Assembly (NCBI RefSeq): GCF_011578045.1
Contig: NZ_CP049801.1
Span: 186,001 to 250,000, forward strand
Origin: Acinetobacter shaoyimingii
Lineage (GTDB): Bacteria; Pseudomonadota; Gammaproteobacteria; Pseudomonadales; Moraxellaceae
DNA length: 64,000 nt
Direction: 5' to 3'
This document shows, in pieces, positions 45,698 through 54,741 of the stretch (its first letter is position 1; each line of letters opens with the position of its first letter). A model generated the notes under the pieces. The model did not search any database and had not been told where the DNA came from. It saw only the letters and a program-made list of their open reading frames with translations. Both the position numbers and the translations under genes were made by a program.

Positions 45698-48600
45698 CTA
45701 TTTTGAGATTTTTAAACCCGACAACCATGCTCTTAACGATGCTGGTTTTAATGGTTTTTTCAGTAAAACAATATTTAACTCTTTTAAGCGTTCAGGCAGT
45801 TCAGGGTCAGAATCTGCTGTAATCAACGCAATAGGAACATTGTCCATACGATGTTGCAAGATAAAGTCCAATCCCAGTTTATTGTGATTCAAATGCTGAT
45901 CGACTAACCAAACTTGAATATTTTCACGTTGTACAATTTCTAACGCTTGATCAGGTTCAGTGGCCTTAAAGACTTGATAACCCCATTTGCTCAGTAGGGT
46001 TGTCATACCTTCTAAAATGGTTTCATCATTATCTAGACAAAGCACTTTATAAGCCTTGGTTTTAAGCGGAACAGCTTGCACAGGCGCTGCCACAACTTTA
46101 GGGGCTTCAACGATAGGAACTTCAATCATAAAACACGAACCATGTCCGAGTTCTGAATATACATGCACTGGATAATCTAAAAGACTGGTCATTCGTTGTA
46201 CAATTGCGAGACCTAAACCTAAACCTTGCTCACCCCAAGGAGACGTGTGTCCACAACGTTCAAACTCTTGGAAAAGTTTCATGCGTTGTTCTTCCGCAAT
46301 GCCTGGACCTGTATCCCATACCCCAATACGAATGTAGTTTGGGCGACTTGCGCTACGTAAAACACCCACCAAGATACGACCTTTAGCCGTGTATCGTAAT
46401 GCATTACTAACAAAGTTTTGAATAATACGACGTATCCACTGAGGATCGGTATCTAACCAAAACTTCACATCATGCACTTTAAACTGAATACCACGTTGTG
46501 CAGCAATGGATTTAAACTGCAATTCTAAATCACTGAGTAAGTCATGAAGTGGGTACGATTGGCGTTTTGGCTGAATCGTACCGCCCTCTAAACGGGCAAT
46601 ATCCAATAGCGCAGACAACATACTTTCAGCCCCATGCAATGCACGGTCAAGCTGTTGCAAGGTCAAACGGTCTTCATCACTTTGAATGCTTTGTTCCAAT
46701 GCAGTACTAAATAATCGTGCTGCATGCATAGGTTGCAATAGATCGTGACTGGCAGCGGCAATAAATCGACTTTTTGACATATTGGCTTTGTCGGCTTGTT
46801 CACGTGCCAATTGTTGTTCAGTTAATGCATTGGCCAACTGTTGAGTACGGTCTTTAACACGCCCTTCAAGAATCGCTTCATTTTCACGGAATGCAGTAAT
46901 GTCTGCAAATGTTGTAACAAAGCCACCACCTTCAATTGGATTGCCACGCATTTGAATCACGCGACCATCCTTACGAATGCGTTCAAATTCATGTGAGCTT
47001 CCGACTTTCATCCAGTGAATACGTTTGCGAACATGTTCTTCAACTGAACCAGGACCACATTCACCGCGCTCAGCGTTATAACGAATCAGATCTGCAATTG
47101 GGCAACCGACATAGACCAAATCTTTTGGATAATCGAACAGCACTAAATATTGATTATTCCAAGCGACCAGACACATATTTTCATCGACTACACTGACCCC
47201 TTGGGTCATATGGTCGATCATGGTCATAATCAGATTTTGATTAAAACGTTGCCATTGAGACGCTTGGTCGAGAATATTCGCGACTTGTCCTAAAGCCAAA
47301 CCATTATTGACCATGGCTGTGGTTAACAGTGTACGTGCTGAAGCTGAACCAATGGTGCCTGCCAAATATTGTTCTGTAAATCGCCACCACATGCCGTTGG
47401 CACTGCTATTTTCATTGAGTTCAACATTGTTCAATGTGCAGAATTGTTGAAATGCATGATTTGCAGGGCCTTCACCTGTGATGCGTTTTGCTAAAGCAAT
47501 TAAATCACCAACTTTAAGACGTGCAACATCATGTTGTAAATATTGGATTTCATTACTTGCACTTTGTGCAGGCAGGGGTTTGGTTTCATAGTAGAAGAAG
47601 CTTTCTGCTTGAATTTGTTCCGCAATACTTGGTCGGTAAATTCTTGAAATCCAAATATATAAAATAATATTCAGCCCCAATGACCATGTTACTCCATGCG
47701 TAAGTGGAGCAAATGATTCAAATCCAAATAACGCTTCTGGACGTAACCAGCTGAAACCAAAAGGACCATTCATCAGGAAAGAATGGACAAGGTCGGTGTA
47801 TTGGTGAGGGAAACTACGCAGTATAGTCGGTAGAAGAAGCGTATAACTCCACATGCCAAAACCGACTAAAAGGCCAGCATAGACCCCTTGACGACTGCCG
47901 CCACGCCAGTACAACCCGCCAATCAAAGCAGGTGAAAACTGAGCAACCGCACTAAATGCCAGTAAACCAAATACTGAGAGTTGGTCAATGTCATTAAAGA
48001 AAGTAAAGAACAAATAACCCAGTAACATCACCACCAAGATACAAATTCGGCGTGTAAATTTAAGCAATTGAGGAAGACGTTTATCATGTCTTGAAATTAA
48101 GCCAAACCTCCACATTGCAGGCATAATTAAGTCATTACTGAGCATGATGGACAGAGCCACAGAAGACACTAATAGCATACCTGTAGATGCTGAAAATCCG
48201 CCTAAAAATGCGAGCAATGTCAACCAATCTTGGTTATAGCTTAAAGGTAATGACAACACTGCGACATCTGGGATGCTGACATATTGCGGTGCAGCATGAA
48301 GCGTCCAACTGGCAATAGGAATGATCGCAAAAACAGTCAAAATTAAGTAAGTCGCAAACCATCTGCGTGCACCACGAATATGTTTTTCATCGCGCAGTTC
48401 AACGACCGCCACATGAAATTGACGAGGTAAACAAATAATGGCTAAGCCTGCCAATAAGGTCTGAACCCAAAACGTTTCTGGAACCCCAAACAATTGCACT
48501 TCTTTAAAAGTATGTGCCATGTCACGTGATATTTGTGTGATATTTTCAGGGGCATCAAACATAAAGAACAGGGCTACACTTAATAGTGCAAAGAGTTTGA

Positions 48601-49186
48601 CGAAGGATTCAAAGGCAACAGCCAACATCAAACCGCCATGTTGTTCAGTATTGGCAATTTGTCTGGTGCCGAATGTCATGGCTAAAATCGCCAGTAAACC
48701 TGTTAGAAATAACACCCCATTTGTGGTGCTTTCGACCCCGGATTGTTGATCGAGGATCACGGATGCACTCAGTGCAATGGCACGTAGTTGCAGCGCTAAA
48801 TAAGGAATAATGGCAATAACGGCAAGAATCGTGACCAATGATGCTAAGGTCCCGCTTTTGCCGTAACGGGCTGCGACAAAGTCAGCAATAGATGAAATGG
48901 CATGATGCTGTCTTACCCGTCCAAGTCGGCGCCAAATATCATATCCAAACCAGACAAACAGCAAAGGACCCAAATAAATAGGCATAAAAATGATGCCTTC
49001 ACGAACTGCAGCACCTGTTGCACCGTAAAAAGTCCAAGAGGAACAGTAAACACCTAAAGTCAAACTGAACAATAGCATGCGGCCACGCGTACTCAGACGA
49101 CTGGCATGCTTTTCCCCAAAAAAAGCACAAATAAAGAGAATCAAGATGTAAAGGGCAAGTACCCCAATGACCAACCAACTATTCAT
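45698..49186 (-). CDS. crbS: SSS-domain hybrid histidine kinase of acetate use (CrbS/MxtR-like)
   Basis: A 1162-residue sensor with four parts. The first about 530 residues are a sodium:solute symporter-like membrane domain with some 13 helices. A PAS domain follows (QGVSVVDENMCLVAWN). Then comes a histidine kinase with the phospho-His in AAASHDLLQPMHAARLF near residue 795, the N-box QNFVSNALRYT, and GVWDTGPGIAEEQ. It ends in a receiver domain (LCLDNDETILEG, phospho-Asp in WLVDQHLN, Lys in LLKKPLKP). The combination is characteristic of CrbS/MxtR/CbrA sensors. Assignment to CrbS rather than CbrA rests on the nearby crbR-like regulator and acetate genes. It is divergent from yjcH-actP across 180 bp. 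Confidence 0.85.
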   Translation of the reverse strand: MNSWLVIGVLALYILILFICAFFGEKHASRLSTRGRMLLFSLTLGVYCSSWTFYGATGAAVREGIIFMPIYLGPLLFVWFGYDIWRRLGRVRQHHAISSIADFVAARYGKSGTLASLVTILAVIAIIPYLALQLRAIALSASVILDQQSGVESTTNGVLFLTGLLAILAMTFGTRQIANTEQHGGLMLAVAFESFVKLFALLSVALFFMFDAPENITQISRDMAHTFKEVQLFGVPETFWVQTLLAGLAIICLPRQFHVAVVELRDEKHIRGARRWFATYLILTVFAIIPIASWTLHAAPQYVSIPDVAVLSLPLSYNQDWLTLLAFLGGFSASTGMLLVSSVALSIMLSNDLIMPAMWRFGLISRHDKRLPQLLKFTRRICILVVMLLGYLFFTFFNDIDQLSVFGLLAFSAVAQFSPALIGGLYWRGGSRQGVYAGLLVGFGMWSYTLLLPTILRSFPHQYTDLVHSFLMNGPFGFSWLRPEALFGFESFAPLTHGVTWSLGLNIILYIWISRIYRPSIAEQIQAESFFYYETKPLPAQSASNEIQYLQHDVARLKVGDLIALAKRITGEGPANHAFQQFCTLNNVELNENSSANGMWWRFTEQYLAGTIGSASARTLLTTAMVNNGLALGQVANILDQASQWQRFNQNLIMTMIDHMTQGVSVVDENMCLVAWNNQYLVLFDYPKDLVYVGCPIADLIRYNAERGECGPGSVEEHVRKRIHWMKVGSSHEFERIRKDGRVIQMRGNPIEGGGFVTTFADITAFRENEAILEGRVKDRTQQLANALTEQQLAREQADKANMSKSRFIAAASHDLLQPMHAARLFSTALEQSIQSDEDRLTLQQLDRALHGAESMLSALLDIARLEGGTIQPKRQSYPLHDLLSDLELQFKSIAAQRGIQFKVHDVKFWLDTDPQWIRRIIQNFVSNALRYTAKGRILVGVLRSASRPNYIRIGVWDTGPGIAEEQRMKLFQEFERCGHTSPWGEQGLGLGLAIVQRMTSLLDYPVHVYSELGHGSCFMIEVPIVEAPKVVAAPVQAVPLKTKAYKVLCLDNDETILEGMTTLLSKWGYQVFKATEPDQALEIVQRENIQVWLVDQHLNHNKLGLDFILQHRMDNVPIALITADSDPELPERLKELNIVLLKKPLKPASLRAWLSGLKISK

Positions 49187-49366
49187 AATGACTACGGCTT
49201 AAGAATCTAGAAATATGATAACGCATCCATGGACGCTGTCGTTCAAATTGATCATTTTTTAACGACCAAAGTCTAAGTTACGTGAAGCTAAGAATATTGT
49301 TAGTTTGTTAGCTGAAATAAAAAGATTAAAAAACAACCATATTGACTATGGAAAGGGAGTTAAGAA

Positions 49367-49699
49367 ATGGATGAGAAAAAAGTAGAACAGATTCTACAAA
49401 ATCCGAAATTCAAGGAAATGGTTGCAAAAAAAAGCCGATTAAGCTGGACATTGACCATCATCATGTTAGTGGTTTATGTCGGCTTTATGTTGTTGGTTGG
49501 CTATAACAAAGAATTTTTGATGAGCTCGTTTAGTGGTGGTGTGACGACTTGGGGAATTCCGCTCGGTCTTAGTATTATTGTTTTATCGTTTTTGCTGTGT
49601 GGTGTGTATTCATATATTGCCAACAATACGCTTGATCCTTTAACGCAGGATGCGATGAAGGAAGTTGAAGCGATCGCGAATCAAAAGGAATTAAATTAA
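49367..49699 (+). CDS. yjcH: DUF485 membrane protein YjcH
   Basis: A 110-residue inner-membrane protein of the DUF485 family, almost always found next to actP. Two transmembrane helices are visible ([19 protein letters not shown] near residue 26 and [19 protein letters not shown] near 68). The start follows a strong GGGAG ribosome site. Its stop lies one base before the actP ATG, so the two are translated together. Its biochemical function is not established; a helper role for ActP is the usual view. Confidence 0.9.
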   Translation: MDEKKVEQILQNPKFKEMVAKKSRLSWTLTIIMLVVYVGFMLLVGYNKEFLMSSFSGGVTTWGIPLGLSIIVLSFLLCGVYSYIANNTLDPLTQDAMKEVEAIANQKELN

Positions 49700-49700
49700 A

Positions 49701-51416
49701 ATGAAATGGAATTCTATTAAAAACCAATGCTTAGCGGCAATGGTCATGCTTTTTTCGGGTGTGGCTGTTGCAGGTCCAGATTTGGGTGCGGCTGAACAAC
49801 AAGCAACGAATTGGCATGCCATTATCATGTTTGTGATTTTTGTGGCACTGACCTTATTTATTACCAAATGGGCGGCCAAACAAACCACGAATACCAAAGA
49901 TTTCTATACTGCTGGTGGCGGGATTTCAGGTTTCCAAAATGGTCTAGCCATTGCGGGTGACTATATGTCTGCGGCTTCATTCCTCGGCATTTCAGCGATG
50001 GTGTTTATGTCTGGGTTTGACGGTTTGCTTTATTCACTCGGGTTTATGGTGGGTTGGCCAATCGTATTATTCTTGATTGCTGAACGTTTACGCAACTTAG
50101 GTAAATACAATTTATCGGATGTAGTGTCTTTTCGTTTGGCAGAAAAACCAGTGCGTACTTTGGCGGCGATCAGCTCTTTAGTAGTTGTTGCTTTCTATTT
50201 AATCGCACAAATGGTTGGTGCAGGTCAGCTCATCAAGTTATTGTTTGGTTTGAACTATAACATTGCCGTTGTGATTGTTGGTTTACTGATGATGGCTTAT
50301 GTGATGTTCGGTGGCATGCTTGCAACCACATGGGTACAAATTATTAAGGCTGTCATGTTGTTGTCTGGTGCGACTTTTATGGCATTTATGGTCATGAAAG
50401 GTGTGGGCTTTAGTTTTACCAATATGTTTGAACAAGCTATTCAAGTGTATTCAAAAGTTCATGATCTAAGTTTAACGGATGCAACCAAGATAATGGGTCC
50501 AGGTAGCTTGGCTTCAAATCCAGTCGATGCTATTTCTTTAGGTCTTGCACTGATGTTTGGTACGGCAGGTCTTCCGCATATTTTAATGCGTTTCTTTACG
50601 GTAAAAGATGCCAAAGAAGCACGTAAATCTGTGGTTGTTGCAACAGGCTTTATTGGTTACTTCTACTTGCTGACATTCATTATTGGATTTGGTGCAATTC
50701 TTTATGTATCGAACAATCCACAATTTATTGATGTTGCAAAAATGGCGATCACAGGTAAGTTAGAACTTGTGGGTGGCAATAACATGGCAGCAGTTCATTT
50801 GAGTGATGCCATGGGTGGTGATTTGTTCATGGGCTTCATTTCAGCTGTGGCATTCGCAACAATCCTTGCTGTGGTTGCAGGCTTAACCTTATCGGGTGCA
50901 TCAGCGATTTCACATGATTTATATGCCAATGTATTTAGAAAAGGTCAAACAACACCTGAATCTGAATTACGCATGTCTAAAATCGCAACTTTAGGTTTAG
51001 CAATCTTTGCCATGATTTTAGGTATTTTGTTTGAAAAGCAAAACGTTGCATTCATGGTGGGCTTAGCCTTCTCTGTGGCATGTTGTGCGAATTTCCCAAT
51101 TTTAGTGTTGTCGATGTTCTGGAAAGGGTTGACGACACGTGGTGCAGTCATTGGCGGTGTTGTGGGTCTAGTCACAGCTGTAACGTTGATTGTACTCTCT
51201 AAAGCGGTATGGGTAGATACGCTTAAAATCTCGGATACACCAATCAATCCATTTAATGGTCCAGCAATTTTTGCAATGCCATTGTCGTTCTTCTGCTGTT
51301 GGTTGTTCTCTGTCACTGATAAATCTGCGCGAGCTGAACAAGAACGCCGTGCATTTGATGCTCAGTTTGTTCGTTCTCAAACAGGTATTGGTATTTCAGG
51401 CGCTTCAGAGCACTAA
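49701..51416 (+). CDS. actP: cation/acetate symporter
   Basis: The sodium:solute symporter-family importer for acetate and other short carboxylates, 571 residues. There is a signal-peptide-like N-terminus (MLFSGVAVA, cleavage likely after it), then about 13 transmembrane helices. The SSS signatures are [17 protein letters not shown] near residue 72 and [25 protein letters not shown] near 288. It forms an operon with yjcH and is divergent from the CrbS-type sensor, whose membrane domain belongs to the same superfamily. With acs this gives uptake plus activation of acetate. A terminator lies just downstream. Confidence 0.95.
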   Translation: MKWNSIKNQCLAAMVMLFSGVAVAGPDLGAAEQQATNWHAIIMFVIFVALTLFITKWAAKQTTNTKDFYTAGGGISGFQNGLAIAGDYMSAASFLGISAMVFMSGFDGLLYSLGFMVGWPIVLFLIAERLRNLGKYNLSDVVSFRLAEKPVRTLAAISSLVVVAFYLIAQMVGAGQLIKLLFGLNYNIAVVIVGLLMMAYVMFGGMLATTWVQIIKAVMLLSGATFMAFMVMKGVGFSFTNMFEQAIQVYSKVHDLSLTDATKIMGPGSLASNPVDAISLGLALMFGTAGLPHILMRFFTVKDAKEARKSVVVATGFIGYFYLLTFIIGFGAILYVSNNPQFIDVAKMAITGKLELVGGNNMAAVHLSDAMGGDLFMGFISAVAFATILAVVAGLTLSGASAISHDLYANVFRKGQTTPESELRMSKIATLGLAIFAMILGILFEKQNVAFMVGLAFSVACCANFPILVLSMFWKGLTTRGAVIGGVVGLVTAVTLIVLSKAVWVDTLKISDTPINPFNGPAIFAMPLSFFCCWLFSVTDKSARAEQERRAFDAQFVRSQTGIGISGASEH

Positions 51417-51432
51417 TCTCAACATACAAAAA

Positions 51433-51458
51433 AAGCTCCATATGGGGCTTTTTTTTAT
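51433..51458 (+). terminator. actP terminator
   Basis: AAGCTCC/GGGGCTT stem (51433-51439 and 51444-51450), closing with one wobble, followed by T8. Confidence 0.85.
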
Positions 51459-51476
51459 TAGATCCTTCAGATGAAT

Positions 51477-51851
51477 TTAGTGTTTGGTATAAAGCTGACC
51501 GTTTAAAATCACGTGCCATTTGCCATCTTGTTTAAATGGAGCGCGGTCGATCTTAAATCGCTTCGATAATGTGCCATCACCTATTGTGAAATGCTGGGCA
51601 TCAAACTGCGTAATAGGTGCTTTAATATCTGAAATTGAAGACGTTTTAATTTCTTGCTCAGCAGATTTATCTTCAGTTCTCAGCTGTTCCGAAAATTTGG
51701 CATTGCCATCTTTTTCAATGTTTAATGTGCTGTGGTCATTTTTCCATTCACCGATAAAGTCTTGTTGCTTCTCCAGCAGTGGACTGGTTTTACCACATCC
51801 AAAGAGTGCAAGTGTACACAGTGTTGCACACATAAAATTTTTATAATTCAT
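51477..51851 (-). CDS. small lipoprotein of unknown function
   Basis: A 124-residue exported protein with a type II signal peptide. MNYKNFMCATLCTLALFGC ends in the lipobox LFGC, so Cys near residue 19 becomes the lipidated N-terminus. The mature part is short and hydrophilic, with IGEWKNDHSTLNIEKDGNAKF, a pattern seen in small beta-rich lipoproteins; no enzyme motif is present. The ATG at 51851 is chosen because AGGATC lies 8 nt upstream; an earlier in-frame ATG has none. Position next to actP has no obvious meaning. Confidence 0.7.
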   Translation of the reverse strand: MNYKNFMCATLCTLALFGCGKTSPLLEKQQDFIGEWKNDHSTLNIEKDGNAKFSEQLRTEDKSAEQEIKTSSISDIKAPITQFDAQHFTIGDGTLSKRFKIDRAPFKQDGKWHVILNGQLYTKH

Positions 51852-51984
51852 ATGAAAGATCCTTTTCATTCATGTTGTCATTTATGAGTATTGAATGAAA
51901 TTATGTGAATGTATTTATTGTTTCGATCAATTTTATGTAATATTCAAACGTATAAAATGAACAATAAAAATATAGGAACAACTC

Positions 51985-52683
51985 ATGCAAGGTATGATCG
52001 ATTTTTGGAAGGGTTTTCGTGCATTACCTTCGGCATGGCTACTATTACTACAACTGTTGGTTTTAATCTTATCTGTGATTTCAGGTGATAGCCTAACTTA
52101 CCGTACATTCACCTGGATTTTGGGTGCATTGATCTTATTGATTATTGCCAAAGTTATTCGACAAACCCCGACCTATACCATCTTGGGTTTAAGTTTTGTG
52201 GGTGGAGCACTCATATTTTCCTTACTGATTCTGATTGGTGTGCGAGATCCGATGGTGCAAGTGATTGCACATGCTTTTGAATCTGCTGCGTACTTTATGG
52301 CGGCTTATGGTTTGGTGCGCTACATGTTTGCGGATCGTTACTTGACTAAAGATGAGCTTTTTGCTGCAGCCGCGGTATTTACCTTAATGGCATGGGGCTT
52401 TGCATTTTTATTTAATGCTTGCCAATTGCTTGAGTTGAATAGTTTTTATAAAGCAAATCATGAAGGTTTACAGTCTTGGTTGGATCTATTGTTCCTAAGC
52501 TTTAGCTTGCAATCTGCGACGGGGTTGTCGGAAGTGTTACCCATGACGCCATTTGCAAAAACCTTGGCAATGTTACAAATGTTTAGTGGAGTGATGTATA
52601 TCGCCTTAATCGTATCTCGTTTAATCGCTTTGCAATATATTGCGCATTTACCGAAACACAGTAATTCAAAAGACCAGGAATGA
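51985..52683 (+). CDS. ion-channel-like membrane protein with a degenerate selectivity filter
   Basis: A 232-residue inner-membrane protein with about six transmembrane helices. The last 80 residues read as the pore module of a two-helix potassium channel: an outer helix (WGFAFLFNACQLLEL), a pore helix (LDLLFLSFSLQS), then ATGLSEVLP where TVGYGDIxP is expected, and an inner helix (LAMLQMFSGVMYIALIVSRLI). The context downstream of the filter (P-x-TPFAKTLAMLQ) matches the channel family well. The lost GYG argues against normal K+ selectivity. It could be a channel of other specificity or a channel-derived protein. Confidence 0.7.
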   Translation: MQGMIDFWKGFRALPSAWLLLLQLLVLILSVISGDSLTYRTFTWILGALILLIIAKVIRQTPTYTILGLSFVGGALIFSLLILIGVRDPMVQVIAHAFESAAYFMAAYGLVRYMFADRYLTKDELFAAAAVFTLMAWGFAFLFNACQLLELNSFYKANHEGLQSWLDLLFLSFSLQSATGLSEVLPMTPFAKTLAMLQMFSGVMYIALIVSRLIALQYIAHLPKHSNSKDQE

Positions 52684-52907
52684 TACTTCTAGCACTACAT
52701 ACCCTATGTATTGATTAAAGAAATTAAAAGATAAACGCAATAGAGAAATAAATGTTTAACCTGATAATAAAGTGCTTGAATCACATGATATTTCTATAAT
52801 ATATTCAGTGTGGTTGATAATTCATCGAGTTATTGCTCTAAATGAGAAATAGATAAATCAAATGATTAAAAATGTTATTTCAATCAATTCCGAGTGAATT
52901 AATCAGC

Positions 52908-52936
52908 TTTACATTATTTAGAATTTTTCACATAAT
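52908..52936 (+). promoter_or_regulatory. promoter of sRNA-like unit A
   Basis: TTTACA (52908-52913), 17-bp spacer, CATAAT (52931-52936). The same hexamers with the same spacing recur at units B and D. Confidence 0.7.
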
Positions 52937-52942
52937 AGCTTT

Positions 52943-53028
52943 ATCAAGATTATGTTCTAATCTTAAAAATTTTTTAAACTTATATTAAGTTTATATGCCC
53001 AACTTTCCCCAAGGTTGGGTTTTTTTTT
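52943..53028 (+). ncRNA. sRNA-like unit A (about 86 nt)
   Basis: A promoter, about 86 transcribed bases without an ORF, and an intrinsic terminator. Predicted structure: hairpin AAGATTA/TAATCTT, hairpin AAACTTA/TAAGTTT, then the terminator hairpin CCCAAC/GTTGGG (52998-53003 and 53014-53019) with loop TTTCCCCAAG and T9. The last 39 bp (52994-53032) are identical to unit B. The C-rich loop resembles the ribosome-site-binding loops of known regulatory RNAs; that role is inference. Confidence 0.65.
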
Positions 53029-53214
53029 GCTTTAAAAAAAATGAAAGAACTTTTAAGAATTTATAACTATATGTTTTTATGTAAATAAAAATAATTTTTA
53101 TTTAATGTTTTATCCACTGGCTGTAATTTGGTCGATTGATTACTCTAAGTGTGAACCACTTAATTTTAATTGGAAAAAATGCTCGATAATTCAATTCTGA
53201 CTAAAATTCTCGGC

Positions 53215-53243
53215 TTTACATTGTTAAGTTAATTTTACATAAT
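53215..53243 (+). promoter_or_regulatory. promoter of sRNA-like unit B
   Basis: TTTACA (53215-53220), 17-bp spacer, CATAAT (53238-53243), the same as unit A. Confidence 0.7.
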
Positions 53244-53249
53244 GAGTCT

Positions 53250-53337
53250 ATCGACATCGTATGATGATCTGATCTAACTTCTCCATTTTAGAATTTAGTT
53301 TCTATGCCCAACTTTCCCCAAGGTTGGGTTTTTTTTT
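53250..53337 (+). ncRNA. sRNA-like unit B (about 88 nt)
   Basis: A tandem paralogue of unit A, about 307 bp downstream. The 5' part has drifted, but promoter, length and the terminator hairpin CCCAAC/GTTGGG (53307-53312 and 53323-53328) with its TTTCCCCAAG loop and T9 are kept. Conservation of the 3' half with divergence of the 5' half suggests that the loop is the constrained part and the 5' region may give different targets. Confidence 0.65.
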
Positions 53338-53460
53338 GCTTAATAATTCCCTAATGTATTTGTAAAAATTAAATGAATAATATCGCAGATGGAAAACAGC
53401 TATTTTTATAAAAATGCTTTATATTGGTGCATAAATTGGAAAATTATCTTTATTTTAGGC

Positions 53461-53559
53461 AAAAAAAAACCTAATCTTCTGCAAAATTAGGTTTTTTTAG
53501 CCAAAACTTGAGGGAAATATAGAAAATCTGCTGAGGAATTATACTTTATCGCCCTAATG
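53461..53559 (-). ncRNA. sRNA-like unit D (about 99 nt, minus strand)
   Basis: Transcribed leftward from a promoter at 53594-53566 to a terminator with CCTAAT/ATTAGG stem (53470-53475 and 53486-53491) and T9. No ORF is present. The terminator loop does not share the UCCCCAA element of units A-C, so this is related by promoter and position only. The hairpin has T-runs on both strands and could also stop plus-strand transcription before blaOXA. Confidence 0.5.
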
Positions 53560-53561
53560 TG

Positions 53562-53594
53562 GTGCATTATGCACTGAAATATTGCTCATGTAAA
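53562..53594 (-). promoter_or_regulatory. promoter and dyad of sRNA-like unit D
   Basis: Minus strand: TTTACA (53594-53589), 17-bp spacer, CATAAT (53571-53566). A GTGCAT-T-ATGCAC dyad (53562-53574) covers the -10 box and may be an operator. Confidence 0.6.
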
Positions 53595-53690
53595 CGATAT
53601 TTTCTAAAAAATAGTCAAATTTGATTAAGCTTTATACAATTAGAATAGTCAACTCGCCAATATGAATAAATTTTATGGATTCTAAAAAAA

Positions 53691-54566
53691 GTGAAGATAT
53701 TTAAGTTTAGAGTTATTTCATTAGTGAGCACTGTGCTTTTATTAACGAGTGCTTGTGCCCAAATTCAACCCACCAGAATGCAACATTCTCCGTTGATGAA
53801 CGCACAAGATGTTTCAAAGTCATTGGATGACATTCAAGTTAAATCTAACATTCAGCAACTGCTCAATGAAACACAGTCTGAAGGGGTATTTGTCATATTT
53901 GATGGTAAAGACTATTCATCATATGGAAATGCTTTAGATCGAGCCGAAACTGAATTTATTCCAGCATCGACATTTAAGATACTCAATGCCTTAATTGGTT
54001 TAGCGCATGGGAAAGTGACAACTGACGAGGTTTTTAAATGGAATGGTGAAAAACGAGCGCTGGCTATTTGGGAAAAAGATTTTACGTTAGGTCAGGCAAT
54101 GGCTGCCTCAGCAGTACCCGTATATCAGGAAGTTGCTCGTCGTATTGGATTAACAACGATGCAAAAAGAGCTGTCACGTATTGGTTATGGTAATGGGAAA
54201 GTCGGAAAACAGGTCGACCGCTTTTGGTTAGATGGTCCTTTGAAAATTACACCAAAACAAGAAGCCTACTTTGTGTATCAATTGGCTCAAGACCATTTAG
54301 CGTTTGATCGATCTGTGCAAAAGCAAGTTAAACAGATGCTCTTTATAGAAAAGCGTGGTGAGAAAAAACTTTATGCAAAAAGTGGATGGGGGAATCAAAA
54401 CGATGATCAAGTGGGTTGGTATGTCGGTTGGGTCGAACAACCCAATGGTAAAATTACAGCGTTTGCATTAAATATGAATATGCGTGATGGAATGGATGTG
54501 AGTCAACGTAAGGAATTGACTTTAGATATTTTAGATAAACTTGGTCTGTACTCATATTTAAAATAA
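53691..54566 (+). CDS. class D (OXA-type) beta-lactamase, chromosomal
   Basis: A serine beta-lactamase of 291 residues, exported to the periplasm by an N-terminal signal peptide (SLVSTVLLLTSACA). The class D motifs are intact: STFK (residues 93-96, nucleophile Ser and carboxylated Lys), SAV (140-142), YGN (166-168) and KSG (230-232). The sequence around them (QSEGVFVIFDGK, YAKSGWG) resembles the intrinsic carbapenem-hydrolysing OXA enzymes of non-baumannii Acinetobacter, such as the OXA-211/OXA-134-like groups; the exact subgroup needs alignment. The start is GTG with a poor ribosome site, and no IS lies directly upstream, so expression is probably low. Small-RNA-like units flank it on both sides. 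Confidence 0.93.
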   Translation: MKIFKFRVISLVSTVLLLTSACAQIQPTRMQHSPLMNAQDVSKSLDDIQVKSNIQQLLNETQSEGVFVIFDGKDYSSYGNALDRAETEFIPASTFKILNALIGLAHGKVTTDEVFKWNGEKRALAIWEKDFTLGQAMAASAVPVYQEVARRIGLTTMQKELSRIGYGNGKVGKQVDRFWLDGPLKITPKQEAYFVYQLAQDHLAFDRSVQKQVKQMLFIEKRGEKKLYAKSGWGNQNDDQVGWYVGWVEQPNGKITAFALNMNMRDGMDVSQRKELTLDILDKLGLYSYLK

Positions 54567-54598
54567 AAGGGTATTTTGATTTAAATGGATTTATCTAC

Positions 54599-54735
54599 AA
54601 AAAAAAGCCCAGCCGATTGGGGATGGCTGGGCATAAAAAATGGATGTTTTAAATGTGGGAGAAACATCCGAGGAATATCTGGATCGTTGAGAATAGATTC
54701 AAACTCGGGTCGTGAATTTGTGTCATTCTTTCGAT
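54599..54735 (-). ncRNA. sRNA-like unit C (about 137 nt, minus strand)
   Basis: Transcribed leftward toward blaOXA but ending 33 bp before its stop codon. The terminator has an 8-bp perfect stem GCCCAGCC/GGCTGGGC (54632-54625 and 54614-54607), loop ATCCCCAATC, then T8. A second hairpin GGATGTTT/AAACATCC lies upstream. Compared with units A and B, the loop element TCCCCAA and the preceding TATGCCCA are kept, while the stem has changed on both sides so that pairing is preserved. Confidence 0.65.
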
Positions 54736-54741
54736 GAGGTA

